A stretch of DNA of 64,000 bases from Ferrimicrobium acidiphilum DSM 19497 (GCF_000949255.1 NZ_JXUW01000008.1:41066-105065), one strand, 5' to 3'; counted from the first letter of the stretch, positions 1 to 9,281 are shown. The notes: generated by a model from the sequence alone, not told the origin. Translations and numbers: made by a program.

Positions 1-307
1 CAATAACCTGTTGGATAATGCGGTCAAGTTTGCGCCGTCTGGATCTATTATCGCCATCACAGTTACAGGCAAATCGTTCGAGGTAACCAATGAGGCCGAG
101 TTTATCGAGGACTCGGATCTTGAACACCTCTTTGAACGCTTCTACCGAACTGCGTCGGCTCGGTCATTTCGTGGTTCCGGACTTGGCTTAGCGATTGTCA
201 AAGACACGATTACCGCTATTGGTGGTGTGACTTATGCTCATAACTCGCCAACCGCGTCGGGCAATAGCATAACCATCGGATTTAGACTTCCCGAAACAAA
301 CCTCTAG
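1..307 (+). CDS. Sensor histidine kinase, C-terminal ATPase part (partial)
   Basis: The gene enters from the left edge in the frame whose first full codon is at base 2, so only about the last 100 residues are present. It carries the N-box (NNLLDNAVKFAP) and the later glycine-rich ATP-lid motif (GSGLGLAIVK), preceded by FERFYR, which is the standard F-box/G2 order of the HATPase_c domain. The ATPase domain of a two-component kinase phosphorylates the enzyme's own histidine, which then passes phosphate to a response regulator. The sensor, HAMP and DHp parts and the partner regulator lie outside the window, so the signal cannot be inferred. It ends with TAG, with no downstream gene close by. Confidence 0.9.
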   Translation, partial: NNLLDNAVKFAPSGSIIAITVTGKSFEVTNEAEFIEDSDLEHLFERFYRTASARSFRGSGLGLAIVKDTITAIGGVTYAHNSPTASGNSITIGFRLPETNL

Positions 308-1581
308 AGTCAGCTGCTATTCGGTAATCTAGACTTCGTGAGGTAACAGCCGACCCGCAGAAGTATTAGGAGTAAATATTCGCGGTTCGACATGACAAGG
401 GGCCAACGGTTGAACATAGTTGCACCTTATTCGACCTATGCTGACCACGGTTATCGCGGTCAGGACTATCTTGAATGCCGCTGGTGATCAATTTATTTTG
501 GGCGCAGACTCTTGTTCTTGATTCTAAGTAGATGTTCGCATATCGGTTGTACGCGTTCATCTAGGTCGGTTTGCTTACACGAGGTGCAAGTAACATCCTC
601 ATCTTAAACCGACATCGTGGGCCAAAGATTATTGTTAATCCAGCTGTCACTCGAGTGATGAATCGAGATTATTAGCCAAATCTATTAGAGCGCTACAGGA
701 TCGAAATTGGCCTTCCATATTGCCGGGTCTCTAAAATTGTTCGTGGTTAATATTGGCGGATAGTTATTGCCTCACGCTCTTGAGACACTCGCTATTGGCC
801 CATATCTGTCCGGTGGAGATAGAAAGTCTATGATCCTGCGCTTCTTGGGGTCTAGTCGATGTCTTTCGAATTGGACAGCTCCAAGCACGGGTAGATTCTG
901 TCCTTTGAACAGCGGCACGCTAGTCGTCTAATCTGGGTCCAACGACGGCGATGCTGAGATCTAAGACTCACTACTGCGGGAGGGTGGTCTGCTAAAGCGA
1001 CGCCTCGCGATCGCTTGTCATCCATATGGAGTACACAGAAGCTGTATTTCACGAAAACTATTTGCAGACTTTATCCAAACGAGCTATCGTATGCTTTGAG
1101 ATGGCGAGGATCACGGCAGGAAGTCATTAACAAAATCTGGAGGGTGTGATACTGGAGGGCTTGGTCTCCATAGTGATGCTGTAGCACATAGCCGTGGATG
1201 GGCTAGCTAGCAGGCCTGGTTGTCAACTGGACTGAGATCACTTAAACGTGGTCGGCCAAGTTGATCGGATGTGCAGGCGTATGTTATGACATAGTATCAT
1301 CAAGTGTATTGAGTCTATCCACCCGAATGAATTGGAGGAATGTATTGCCTATTGGAATAGCTCAGCTCAATCGTGTGATGCCCTGCCACAGAACTGTGGA
1401 GCCTTTGGGTGAGGGTAGTGTCGGTTCCGGTGTTCTAACTGTGGTAGGAGATCGCCATGTGCTTGGGGCTGTGCTGAGTTCTTGTTCGGATATCGTATGA
1501 GAAGGCGAACAGGGTGTCTTTTGTGACCTTTGCTAAGTCACTCTCTGAGGCATCGTTCAGTTCGTACGACGACAGCCTTTC
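308..1581. other. Long stretch with no recognisable gene
   Basis: About 1.27 kb between the kinase and the propeller gene. Three short open frames occur (366-560 minus, 852-1052 minus, 1261-1500 plus). None has a convincing ribosome site, a recognisable domain or a protein-like composition. I see no tRNA, repeat array or transposase remnant. It may be decayed coding sequence or may hold the promoter of the following gene. Confidence 0.5.
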
Positions 1582-2766
1582 TTGCTGATGGCGCTCAAGG
1601 GTTCTCCGACTGCGAGGTCGGCAGCGCTGGTCCGACTCGTTCGCATCGTGGGCATTGTCGTTGCGATCTGTATGTTCTTTGGCATCGCTGATTCCGGCGT
1701 TTCGTGGGCTGCTACTCCTGCAATACGGAGCATACGGGCTATCAAGAAAGGCGCTTCTTCATTCTTCGCCCTTGAGGGGCTCGCTGTGAACCCGGAAACC
1801 AACACGGTTTACACGACTGATGGCCTTGAGTTATTCGTGATCAACGGAGCTAACGACAAGGTGACCCACACCCTCCATGTCGATTCCTTCGGATTGGGAG
1901 TTGATCCAGTGACAGGCATGCTCTATGTGACCAACGGCAAGACCGTGTCGGTGATCAATGGAGCCACCGACAGGGTTGTAGATACGATCGACGTAAAATA
2001 TGGTGCAGTTTTTATAGCAGTTAATCCATCAACGAATACCGTGTACGTGACCAGCGGAAAGACGGTGTCGGTGATCAACGGAGCCACCGACAGGGTGACA
2101 CATGCGATCCATCTAGGCGCTCATGTTTTTGCCATCGCTATGAACCCCACGACCAACACGTTGTACGTAGGCTTGTCTGAAAATTCCTACGCTACCTATT
2201 TTGGCCAGGCTGCTGCCAATAGACTGGCGGTGATCAACGGAGCTACCGACAAGGTTACCCGCACCATCGATTTAAGTTCCCAGGCGGCGCAGCAACTCGC
2301 AGTGAACCCCACGACCAACACGGTGTACGTGGGTGGTAACTCTATATTCGTGATCAACGGAGCTAACGACAAGGTGACCCATCAACTCTTTGTCTCTGGT
2401 CTCATGACTGTCAATCCCGCAACCAACACGGTGTATGTAAATAATGGCAAGGCCGTATCGGTGATCAATGGAGCCACCGACAAGGTGACGAGCACGCTCC
2501 ATGTGAAATCTGCCGGGATTGGGTTCGCAGTGAACCAGACAACCAACACGGTTTACTCGAGTGACGGTGACTTTGTATCCGCGATTTCTTTTGGCAACCC
2601 AAGCCACAGCGTTGTGTCGGGAGACAGCATCTGGCTGGCTGTCGTCGGCCTTGTCGTCGTGGGTGGCGGGTCAGCGCTTATAAATGTGTCGAAGCGCCGT
2701 CGGCTGGATGCCCAACAAGCGGATGAAGATGGGACACCACCTCAACGTTATCAGCGCCGTCGTTAG
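1582..2766 (+). CDS. Secreted, membrane-anchored YVTN-type beta-propeller protein
   Basis: 394 residues. A signal peptide is visible at about residues 20-43 (hydrophobic VRIVGIVVAICMFFG, likely cut after SWA). Then come seven repeats of about 40-50 residues built on VNPxTNTVYV ... VSVINGATDKVT, followed by a single transmembrane helix at about 349-369 and a short, very basic tail. Seven repeats suggest a closed seven-bladed propeller facing outwards and held by the C-terminal helix. YVTN propellers are known from surface-layer and cell-surface proteins and usually bind proteins or polysaccharide; no catalytic residues are evident. The start is TTG at 1582 or ATG at 1588; neither has a clear ribosome site. 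No operon partner. The specific ligand is unknown. Confidence 0.8.
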   Translation: MLMALKGSPTARSAALVRLVRIVGIVVAICMFFGIADSGVSWAATPAIRSIRAIKKGASSFFALEGLAVNPETNTVYTTDGLELFVINGANDKVTHTLHVDSFGLGVDPVTGMLYVTNGKTVSVINGATDRVVDTIDVKYGAVFIAVNPSTNTVYVTSGKTVSVINGATDRVTHAIHLGAHVFAIAMNPTTNTLYVGLSENSYATYFGQAAANRLAVINGATDKVTRTIDLSSQAAQQLAVNPTTNTVYVGGNSIFVINGANDKVTHQLFVSGLMTVNPATNTVYVNNGKAVSVINGATDKVTSTLHVKSAGIGFAVNQTTNTVYSSDGDFVSAISFGNPSHSVVSGDSIWLAVVGLVVVGGGSALINVSKRRRLDAQQADEDGTPPQRYQRRR

Positions 2767-3026
2767 TGCAAGGATGACGCATGTCTGAGCCGATTAGCCT
2801 TCTATTGGCTCCATCGGGATGTTCAAGCCCGCCAGCGACCTAGCGATTTGGTGCGGCTTCGGAGATAAGCGGTAATTATCTCGTTGTGACCGATTCGCAA
2901 AGTAGTCCGCGCTCTGGCCAACCACCTTGGTGGGCACAACCGCTCGCCCTGGCCGATCTGGTTTGCGATTTTACGACCTGCTTGCTGGTAGTGCGGCTTG
3001 GACTTCTTTATCGCCGTTGCCGTTCA

Positions 3027-5174
3027 CTACTGCTCTCCTTCTGCATCGATGTGAGGTAGGAGGGTGTCGAGCCACCTGGGCATCCACCAGCTGTTATCGC
3101 CAAGGAGGGTCATTATCGAGGGCACTAGCAGTAATCTGACCACGGTAGCGTCGATAAGGACGCTGACGCCGAAGCCGACGGCGAACATCTTGATGACGAC
3201 GTCAGATGAGCCGACAAAGGCAAAGAATACACTCGCCATGATTAGCGCGGCTGCTGAGATTACCCTGCCGGTCGAAGAGAGACCCTCTGAGACTGCCTCA
3301 GCATTGCTGGCAGTGAGAGTCCACACCTCTCGAACGCGTGAGAGCAGAAAGACCTCGTAGTCCATAGAGAGTCCGAAGACGACGGCAAAAACGATCAGCG
3401 GAACATAGGCTTCGATGGAGACATTCTGTGGAACGCCGAGGAGACTCCGTCCCCAACCCCACTGGAAGGTTGCCACGAGAACTCCGTAGGCTGCTCCAAT
3501 GCTAAGCAGGTTCATGATGACGGCCTTCACCGCGAGCACCAGACTGCGGAACACAGACATGATCACGAGAAAGGCGACGACCAGAACCAAGATGATGGTG
3601 ACGACAAGGTGAGAGCTGATGGTCTGGTCGAATTGAATCTGTAGCGCGGTAGCACCTGTGATATATCCCTTTACTCCACTGGCATGGGTGACGCTCGGTA
3701 GTGTGGTGTTCACCAACGTCGAGAACAGTGCGTTGGTCTGCTGACTATCTGGTCCTGACTTGGGCACGATGGTGGATGTAAGGATGGCGCCGTTCGGGGT
3801 CAACTTTGGTGGAGAGACTGAGGCTACATCGCCAAGTCGAATCAACTGATGGTAGAGGTTGTGGCCGAGAGTGCTCGCCGATCCTTGGTAGTGGCCAATG
3901 TCGATGACGGCGACGAGTGGGCCGTTGGCGCCGGGCCCGAATGCTCTCGCGATCTCGTCGTAGGCCCGGCGGGAGGTAAATGTGGTTGGATAGGAGGAGT
4001 CGCCGACGTTACCGAGTTGGATTGAGAAGAATGGCACGATCAGGATTGCGAGCACGATCAGTCCACCCAATAGGTAGAGAAACGGACGCCGCTGAAGGTG
4101 GTAGGCGTAGCGGTGCCATAGGTCGTTCGAATCGCCAGCCTCTGCGACCGGCCGTCCAATGTGCCACCTGTCTATCCTGGACCCTGCCAGACTGAGACCG
4201 GCAGGGACAAGGGTTATTGCACCTGCCGCGGCGGTGAGGACCCCAAAGAAGGCGGCGAAGCCGAGTTGGCCGAAGAAGGTTATACCCGACGCATATAGTC
4301 CAAAGAGGGCTATCGACACACTCGCTGCCGCCACCAAGACTGCGTGCCCACTTGTGGCTACGGTTCTGCTTGCCGCGGTGACTGGATCGAGTCCGTCCAT
4401 GATCCGTTGACGAAAGCGAGTGCTTAAGAATACTGCGTAGTCGATACCTACCCCTAACCCGATCATGAGCGCCAAAGTCGGCGAGGCTGTGCCGAAGGTG
4501 ATGACGCTAGCGACGATCCCAAGTATCGAAACACCGATGCCGACACTAAAGATGGCGGTTACAAGAGGTAACCCAGTGGCGATCAAGCTGCCAAAACTCA
4601 CTACCAGAACGATTATCGCAACGCCAAAGCCAATCGCCTCTGACGAGATGTCCTTGGTTGGAGGATTCACGACGGCGTCGAATCCACCACCATAGTTGAC
4701 GTGAAGTCCAGCCCGAGTCGCTGGCTCCATGGCTCGATACAGCGGGTTGGCGTAGGTTTTCCCAAGCGAGGCGGGCAATACTTTTAGATGAACTGTGATC
4801 AGTGCGGTCGTCCCCGGCCTCGATAGAGCGGAAGCGTTGGATGAGAGAGGATTCGATACCGCCACCACGTCGGCGAGTTTGGCTAAGTTAACCTCGCTTT
4901 GGTCGATGGCCTTGGACTTCGAGAGCAGGTCGACACCGCTAACCACCACGAGACCTGTGTAACCTGAGCTCGCTGGATCGTTGCGTTTCAGGAGCGTGAA
5001 CCCGATAGATGCCTGTGTTCCGTGGAGGTTGATGCTGTTTTGATAGACCCCCGAGATCGCTCGATGTCCTGCGACCGCCGCGATCAGGACAACGAACCAG
5101 ATCCCTATTGTACGTAGCGGTTTGCCCGCACAGGCACGACCTAGCCGCTCTAGGAGTCCAAGTTGTGTTGTCAT
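3027..5174 (-). CDS. MMPL/RND-family membrane exporter
   Basis: 715 residues. One N-terminal helix (about 20-40) precedes a large external loop, then a block of helices (about 190-330). A further helix at about 370 leads to a second external loop and a final helix block (about 520-690). This duplicated plan is that of single-chain RND transporters of the MMPL type, which export lipids, glycolipids or toxic compounds using the proton gradient. Typical intramembrane stretches such as GLGVGIDYAVFLSTRFR and FGLSMDYEVFLLSRVREV are present in each half. The ATG has an AAGGAGG sequence about 14 bases upstream, which is somewhat far. It is transcribed divergently from a TetR regulator with a palindrome between them, so repression by that TetR is likely. 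Substrate unknown. Confidence 0.92.
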   Translation of the reverse strand: MTTQLGLLERLGRACAGKPLRTIGIWFVVLIAAVAGHRAISGVYQNSINLHGTQASIGFTLLKRNDPASSGYTGLVVVSGVDLLSKSKAIDQSEVNLAKLADVVAVSNPLSSNASALSRPGTTALITVHLKVLPASLGKTYANPLYRAMEPATRAGLHVNYGGGFDAVVNPPTKDISSEAIGFGVAIIVLVVSFGSLIATGLPLVTAIFSVGIGVSILGIVASVITFGTASPTLALMIGLGVGIDYAVFLSTRFRQRIMDGLDPVTAASRTVATSGHAVLVAAASVSIALFGLYASGITFFGQLGFAAFFGVLTAAAGAITLVPAGLSLAGSRIDRWHIGRPVAEAGDSNDLWHRYAYHLQRRPFLYLLGGLIVLAILIVPFFSIQLGNVGDSSYPTTFTSRRAYDEIARAFGPGANGPLVAVIDIGHYQGSASTLGHNLYHQLIRLGDVASVSPPKLTPNGAILTSTIVPKSGPDSQQTNALFSTLVNTTLPSVTHASGVKGYITGATALQIQFDQTISSHLVVTIILVLVVAFLVIMSVFRSLVLAVKAVIMNLLSIGAAYGVLVATFQWGWGRSLLGVPQNVSIEAYVPLIVFAVVFGLSMDYEVFLLSRVREVWTLTASNAEAVSEGLSSTGRVISAAALIMASVFFAFVGSSDVVIKMFAVGFGVSVLIDATVVRLLLVPSIMTLLGDNSWWMPRWLDTLLPHIDAEGEQ

Positions 5175-5313
5175 AGCTGGGCCTTCGCCTCCTTCTTCGG
5201 CGCTGTAGCGGTTGATCTCGCTTCGACCTCGGCAGGCTTGGCGAGCAGCTACTCCTCAGTTCAGGTCGTGTAATGACATTAGCCATCTGGTGTTACTCCC
5301 TGCAGTGTAATAT

Positions 5314-5345
5314 ATGGCAGAAATGACACATGTCAGTACTGCCAT
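5314..5345. promoter_or_regulatory. 32-bp palindromic operator between MMPL exporter and TetR gene
   Basis: The site is a nested dyad centred on the CA at 5329-5330. The outer arms ATGGCAG (5314-5320) and CTGCCAT (5339-5345) are exact inverted copies. The inner arms TGACA (5324-5328) and TGTCA (5331-5335) are also exact, with 3-base spacers between outer and inner arms on both sides. It lies in the divergent gap, 55 bases before the TetR start. Size and placement suit binding of one or two TetR dimers that control both genes. The regulatory role is inferred. Confidence 0.75.
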
Positions 5346-5399
5346 CAATTCTGAGGTTAGCTCACTCTGAAGATGGCTTTAGTGCTAGGATCGTGATTT

Positions 5400-6044
5400 G
5401 TGGGTTCGATTGAGCAGGGAGGACGGCGAGAGCGCAAAAAGGCATTGACTCGAGAGCGTCTGATCAAGGTTGCGCGCGAGCTCTTTGCTGAGCAGGGATT
5501 CCCGGAGACGACGGTTCAGCAGATTACAGAGGCCGCCGATGTATCCGAGCGAACGTTCTTTCGATATTTTGAATCCAAGGATGATCTGCTCCTTCTTGAT
5601 CTTGTTGCATTTTTCGATCGAGTGGAGTTTGAGCTCCGTGTACGCCCTATAGAGGAGGAGCCACTGGTCGCCCTCTACCAGTCGATGCTCACTAGCGTCC
5701 GCTCTGGATTGGATGAGTCGTTTGAGATTCCAATGGTTCGGCCCCATGGACTTGGGTTGGAGTTGACCAATCAACTTGCTCGAACCTACATCAGTTGGGA
5801 ACTGCGAATCGCAGAGATTCTTGCCCAACGTCTTGGCGGCTCTTCCGATTGTCGGTTGCGTGCGGATGTAACCGCAAAGCTCGGGATTAGCGTGCTTCGA
5901 GCAGCGTTTCGAGAGCTATTTCAGAACACTCCGGAACACCTGCGCCCGGAGCCAGCTGCATTTCCACAACAGCTGGAGTGTGCCTTTGTTTCTGCACTAG
6001 ATGAGTGTGATCTGTTGCGAAGACTGCTCGCCACCCGGGATTAA
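5400..6044 (+). CDS. TetR-family transcriptional regulator
   Basis: 214 residues from a GTG start. The N-terminal helix-turn-helix spans about residues 15-62 (LTRERLIKVARELF ... TTVQQITEAADVSERTFFRYF), the classic TetR_N signature. The C-terminal ligand and dimer domain is not recognisable by family. It is divergent from the MMPL exporter gene and separated from it by a strong palindrome, the usual arrangement for a local repressor released by a substrate of the pump. The ribosome site is weak. Confidence 0.92.
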   Translation: MGSIEQGGRRERKKALTRERLIKVARELFAEQGFPETTVQQITEAADVSERTFFRYFESKDDLLLLDLVAFFDRVEFELRVRPIEEEPLVALYQSMLTSVRSGLDESFEIPMVRPHGLGLELTNQLARTYISWELRIAEILAQRLGGSSDCRLRADVTAKLGISVLRAAFRELFQNTPEHLRPEPAAFPQQLECAFVSALDECDLLRRLLATRD

Positions 6045-6213
6045 GTCGGTTGATGCTAATCTAGACGGCTCTCGCAACAGCACTACTAACCCTCTGTTGA
6101 TGTCGGCGGCACACTGCCCACCCTTCTTATGTCTCATTGACGAGTAACTAGCATGGAGGTGGCATCCCATCGTAGCTTTAGCAGCTGCGTCAAGTTCCTA
6201 CAAAGGAGATTCC

Positions 6214-6555
6214 ATGGATACGGTTGATCAAATGACCCAAAGTGACGGCCACCAGTCGAGGCTTGTCCGAATTCTCGCTTTTGTCCCACGGATCCTGTCA
6301 TCCAAGCCGCATATTATCTTGCTCACGGTGCTAGGTGTATATTTAGTGGCGCTTCCATTGCTTTCGGTCCATGTATCTGCGTTCGCTGAGCTAGTCGGTG
6401 GCAACTACACCAATGTGACCAGTGATCTCGGTGCGTGCATTGCGGCTGGAGGTACGATTCACCTAATCAAATCACATCGCGAGCACCGAAGTGAGTTGGC
6501 TAAGCTACAGACCTTGGTCACCGACCTCCATCGCCGACTTGATGAGAAGCTCTAG
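6214..6555 (+). CDS. Small membrane protein with C-terminal coiled coil, unknown
   Basis: 113 residues with a good ribosome site (AAAGGAG) just before the ATG. Two hydrophobic segments are seen, one strong (PHIILLTVLGVYLVALPLL, about 31-50) and one weaker (about 68-87). A charged, heptad-like tail (HREHRSELAKLQTLVTDLHRRL) follows. I do not recognise the family. It precedes the ferric-reductase-like gene by 140 bases on the same strand, so it may be a membrane partner or assembly factor of that redox operon, but no sequence motif proves this. Confidence 0.7.
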   Translation: MDTVDQMTQSDGHQSRLVRILAFVPRILSSKPHIILLTVLGVYLVALPLLSVHVSAFAELVGGNYTNVTSDLGACIAAGGTIHLIKSHREHRSELAKLQTLVTDLHRRLDEKL

Positions 6556-6695
6556 GGCGCGAATCTCAGCTTCGCTTCAGTCGGTCCCAAGCTTTCGCTG
6601 GCAGGCTAGAACGAGCGCGTTGGGGCTGGATTCCGATGGAGTTCCACTCCCAATGCGTTGTCAATTTCGGCGCGATGAGGATTAGAAGGAGTTAC

Positions 6696-8060
6696 ATGAA
6701 AACAACAGCCCGAGGTGGCGGTCTGGAGACCGACCCGAGCCCGACGCGCCGAGCAAGTTCAGGTGAGACTGGCCTGCTGTTCGCACTCGCACTCGCTGGT
6801 ATTGGCCTTGGGGTTGCGCTTGGATTGCCGCTGGTCGATGGCACCATTCATGAGATCCACGCTCCAGGTGGATGGACTCTTTTTCTGGGATCAGTGACCG
6901 GACTCGTCGGCACCTATTTCGCGATGGTGATGGTGTTGATGGCATCGCGTCTACCGCTGCTAGAGCGTGCGCTCGGCCGTGGTGGAGTCATGGGTTGGCA
7001 TAAGAACCTGTCCGTTCTAGCTATCTCCTTCATACTTGCTCATGCGGTGCTGACCACGGTGGCCTATGCGCAGATTTCCAAGACGGGGTTCTCCCACGAG
7101 ATCGGCGTGTTGATCAACACATATCCGGACATGCTCACCGCATTCATCGCTCTGGGATTGATGTTGCTGATCGGATTAGTATCGCTTCCTTGGCTGAGGC
7201 GACGACTATCGAGAGAGAATTGGTGGCTGTTGCATCTGCTGATCTATGTGTCGTTGGTGCTATCGTTCGCCCATGAGCTGGTACTCGGCCCTAGCTTTGT
7301 GAATCACCCTGTCGCTCAGTGGGTATGGGGTCTGGCGTGGGTCCTCGTTGGAGTGGCCATCCTCGTCTATCGTGTCTGTATCCCCTTGCTTAGATCATTG
7401 CGTCATGGGCTGCGAGTGGTGGCGGTCGAACCGCAATCCAATGGGATCACCAAGGTGTTGCTGGAGGGTCAGTACCTTGATGACCTGCGTCTGCAAGGCG
7501 GCCAGTTTTTCGAATGGCGTTTTCTGACTCGTGGTCGATGGTGGCAGGCACATCCGTTCTCTGTCGTTGATCTCCAGGGTGACGTCATTAGGTTAATGGT
7601 TAAACCAGTCGGTGACTTTTCCTCGAACATCGCACAACTCAAAGTGGGTACCCGCGTCTGGTTCGAGGGCCCTTACGGGAACTTTACCGTCGCTCGGCGG
7701 GCCAGAGATCGCGCGCTTTTGATCGCAGGTGGAATCGGAGTTACGGCCATACGAGGGCTGCTCGAGGATCTACCCGCCGGTAGTCGACCAGCTCTTATTC
7801 TTAGGGTCACCTCTAAAACCGATCTCATGCTGGTCGATGAGCTTGAACGTCTCGCCAACGAGCGCAACGGTCGGGTCTATATTCTGAGCGGAGACCGTAC
7901 CTCGGTGGATTTGCGTACCATCGCTGGCAACATCAAGGACTATCGGAGTCGTGACATCTTCATTAGCGGCTCGCCAGGTTTTGTCGAGGCGGTGCGCGAT
8001 GTTTTCTTGCAGCTTGGAGTGCACAGGCGCCAACTCCATGTCGAACCGTATTCGATTTAG
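6696..8060 (+). CDS. Ferric-reductase-like transmembrane flavocytochrome
   Basis: 454 residues from the ATG at 6696, chosen because AGAAGGAG lies just upstream; the open frame extends further but without a ribosome site. The N-terminal half has about six helices with histidines placed for haem (WHKN, AHA, LLH, FAHE), as in the ferric reductase/NOX membrane domain. The C-terminal half is a ferredoxin-NADP reductase module: FAD motif HPFS, an EGPYGNF loop, the nucleotide-binding AGGIGVTAIRGLL, and a terminal SGSP motif where CGP is usual. It should take electrons from cytoplasmic NAD(P)H through FAD and haem to the outer face. Downstream genes encode an exported FMN-binding protein and ApbE, the likely acceptor and its maturase. 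Confidence 0.88.
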   Translation: MKTTARGGGLETDPSPTRRASSGETGLLFALALAGIGLGVALGLPLVDGTIHEIHAPGGWTLFLGSVTGLVGTYFAMVMVLMASRLPLLERALGRGGVMGWHKNLSVLAISFILAHAVLTTVAYAQISKTGFSHEIGVLINTYPDMLTAFIALGLMLLIGLVSLPWLRRRLSRENWWLLHLLIYVSLVLSFAHELVLGPSFVNHPVAQWVWGLAWVLVGVAILVYRVCIPLLRSLRHGLRVVAVEPQSNGITKVLLEGQYLDDLRLQGGQFFEWRFLTRGRWWQAHPFSVVDLQGDVIRLMVKPVGDFSSNIAQLKVGTRVWFEGPYGNFTVARRARDRALLIAGGIGVTAIRGLLEDLPAGSRPALILRVTSKTDLMLVDELERLANERNGRVYILSGDRTSVDLRTIAGNIKDYRSRDIFISGSPGFVEAVRDVFLQLGVHRRQLHVEPYSI

Positions 8061-8094
8061 TCAGCATCAGCTGTTATCGCTAGAGGAGAGTTAC

Positions 8095-8550
8095 ATGCGC
8101 AGAATTTTGACCGTTCTTGGTGCGACGGTAGTTGGCCTTATTGGCATCCTTACTCTGTATCCACGGTCTAAGACCCAGTTGGGTTCCACCGCATCCAACA
8201 AGACCCATTCGAGCTCGAAGGTGTCTAAATCCAAGAGTTCGACTCCAGCGGCCGTGCCATTGCCGGTCGGGCCGACCTCGGTTACGGGGCCGGTTACGAA
8301 CTATGGTTACGGGGACATCGCGGTGACCGTCGACGTGAAGGCCCACAAGATCGTCCAGGTATCGATTGCGAAGTTCCAGGCGCTTGACCAGTACTCGGTC
8401 CAGATCGAGCAAGCTGCAGTTCCGTTGCTCCAGACCGAGGTGCTCAAAGCTCAGGGGCTTCCGATCTCGATAATCACGGGGGCCACCTATACGAGCCAGG
8501 GTTTTGCCTACTCGCTTCAGGGTGCGCTTAATAAGCTAAAAGGGAAATGA
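8095..8550 (+). CDS. Exported FMN-binding domain protein (substrate of ApbE)
   Basis: 151 residues from the ATG at 8095, preceded by AGAGGAGAG; the longer open frame overlaps the upstream gene and is not used. An N-terminal hydrophobic helix (about 3-20) anchors or exports it, followed by a Ser/Thr/Lys-rich linker (about 22-60) and a compact FMN-binding domain. The motif IITGATYTS matches the sequence in which ApbE links FMN by a phosphoester bond to Thr (here about Thr131). It would receive electrons on the outer side from the flavocytochrome encoded upstream. It overlaps apbE by four bases (ATGA), so the two are translated together. Confidence 0.88.
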   Translation: MRRILTVLGATVVGLIGILTLYPRSKTQLGSTASNKTHSSSKVSKSKSSTPAAVPLPVGPTSVTGPVTNYGYGDIAVTVDVKAHKIVQVSIAKFQALDQYSVQIEQAAVPLLQTEVLKAQGLPISIITGATYTSQGFAYSLQGALNKLKGK

Positions 8551-9281
8551 TGCTCGCTGAGATCGCTACCATGGGCACGGTTTTTACGCTGTCGATTGGA
8601 GAGGGAGATCAGATCGATGGCGGGTGGGATCGTATGGTTGATAGGGCGACAGACGAGCTTGGGCGTCTCGATAGGGTCTTTAGCACCTATCGGGATGACA
8701 GCGAGGTGAGCCGCCTGCGGCGTGGAGAGCGAGGCGTGGAGAGCTCCGAGGTTGAAGAGGTGGTTGCCCTGTGCGAGCTTGCCAGAGAGCTGTCAGACGG
8801 ATATTTCGACCCATGGGCGGTGCCGGGAGGTTTCGACCCATCAGGCCTAGTCAAGGGTTGGGCAACCGAGCGCATCCTTCAGATGTTGATTGATGCGGGT
8901 GCGGCCGAAGCCGTGGTGAATGGAGGTGGAGATATTGCGATTCACAGCAGCGAGCCGATTAACGTCGGGATTCGGCATCCGTTCGTTGCGGATCGACTTT
9001 GTGCGGTGGTGAAGTGCAATACTGCAGTCGCGACATCGGGCCTCTATGAGCGCGGGTGTCATGTGATTAATCCAGCTGGAGGAGAGCTGGGCGCCTTCGC
9101 TGCCACCATCGTTGGAGCACCTCTCTACCTTGCTGATGCGCTTGCTACCGCTGTGATAGCTGGAGGTGATCGAGTTCTAGAACAGATAGGCTATGCGGGG
9201 GAGTTCCACGGCCTGCTGATCACCTTTGATGGGATGTTGCACGCGCTACCAGGCACAGTGTTCTCGCCGGAGGAGATCTAA
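8547..9281 (+). CDS. apbE: FAD:protein FMN transferase
   Basis: 244 residues, somewhat short for ApbE. Recognisable segments are the N-terminal MGTVFTLSI, YRDDSEVSRL, the central FDPSGLVKGWATERIL with NGGGDIAI, and the terminal TSGLYERGCHVINPAGG. ApbE transfers the FMN part of FAD to a threonine of an exported acceptor. The acceptor motif is in the gene immediately upstream, overlapping by four bases, so this pair is self-consistent. No signal peptide is seen, although many ApbE proteins are exported lipoproteins. A cytoplasmic enzyme would have to modify the acceptor before export or from the inner face, a detail worth noting. The start is ATG 8547 or the adjacent ATG at 8550. Confidence 0.92.
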   Translation: MMLAEIATMGTVFTLSIGEGDQIDGGWDRMVDRATDELGRLDRVFSTYRDDSEVSRLRRGERGVESSEVEEVVALCELARELSDGYFDPWAVPGGFDPSGLVKGWATERILQMLIDAGAAEAVVNGGGDIAIHSSEPINVGIRHPFVADRLCAVVKCNTAVATSGLYERGCHVINPAGGELGAFAATIVGAPLYLADALATAVIAGGDRVLEQIGYAGEFHGLLITFDGMLHALPGTVFSPEEI

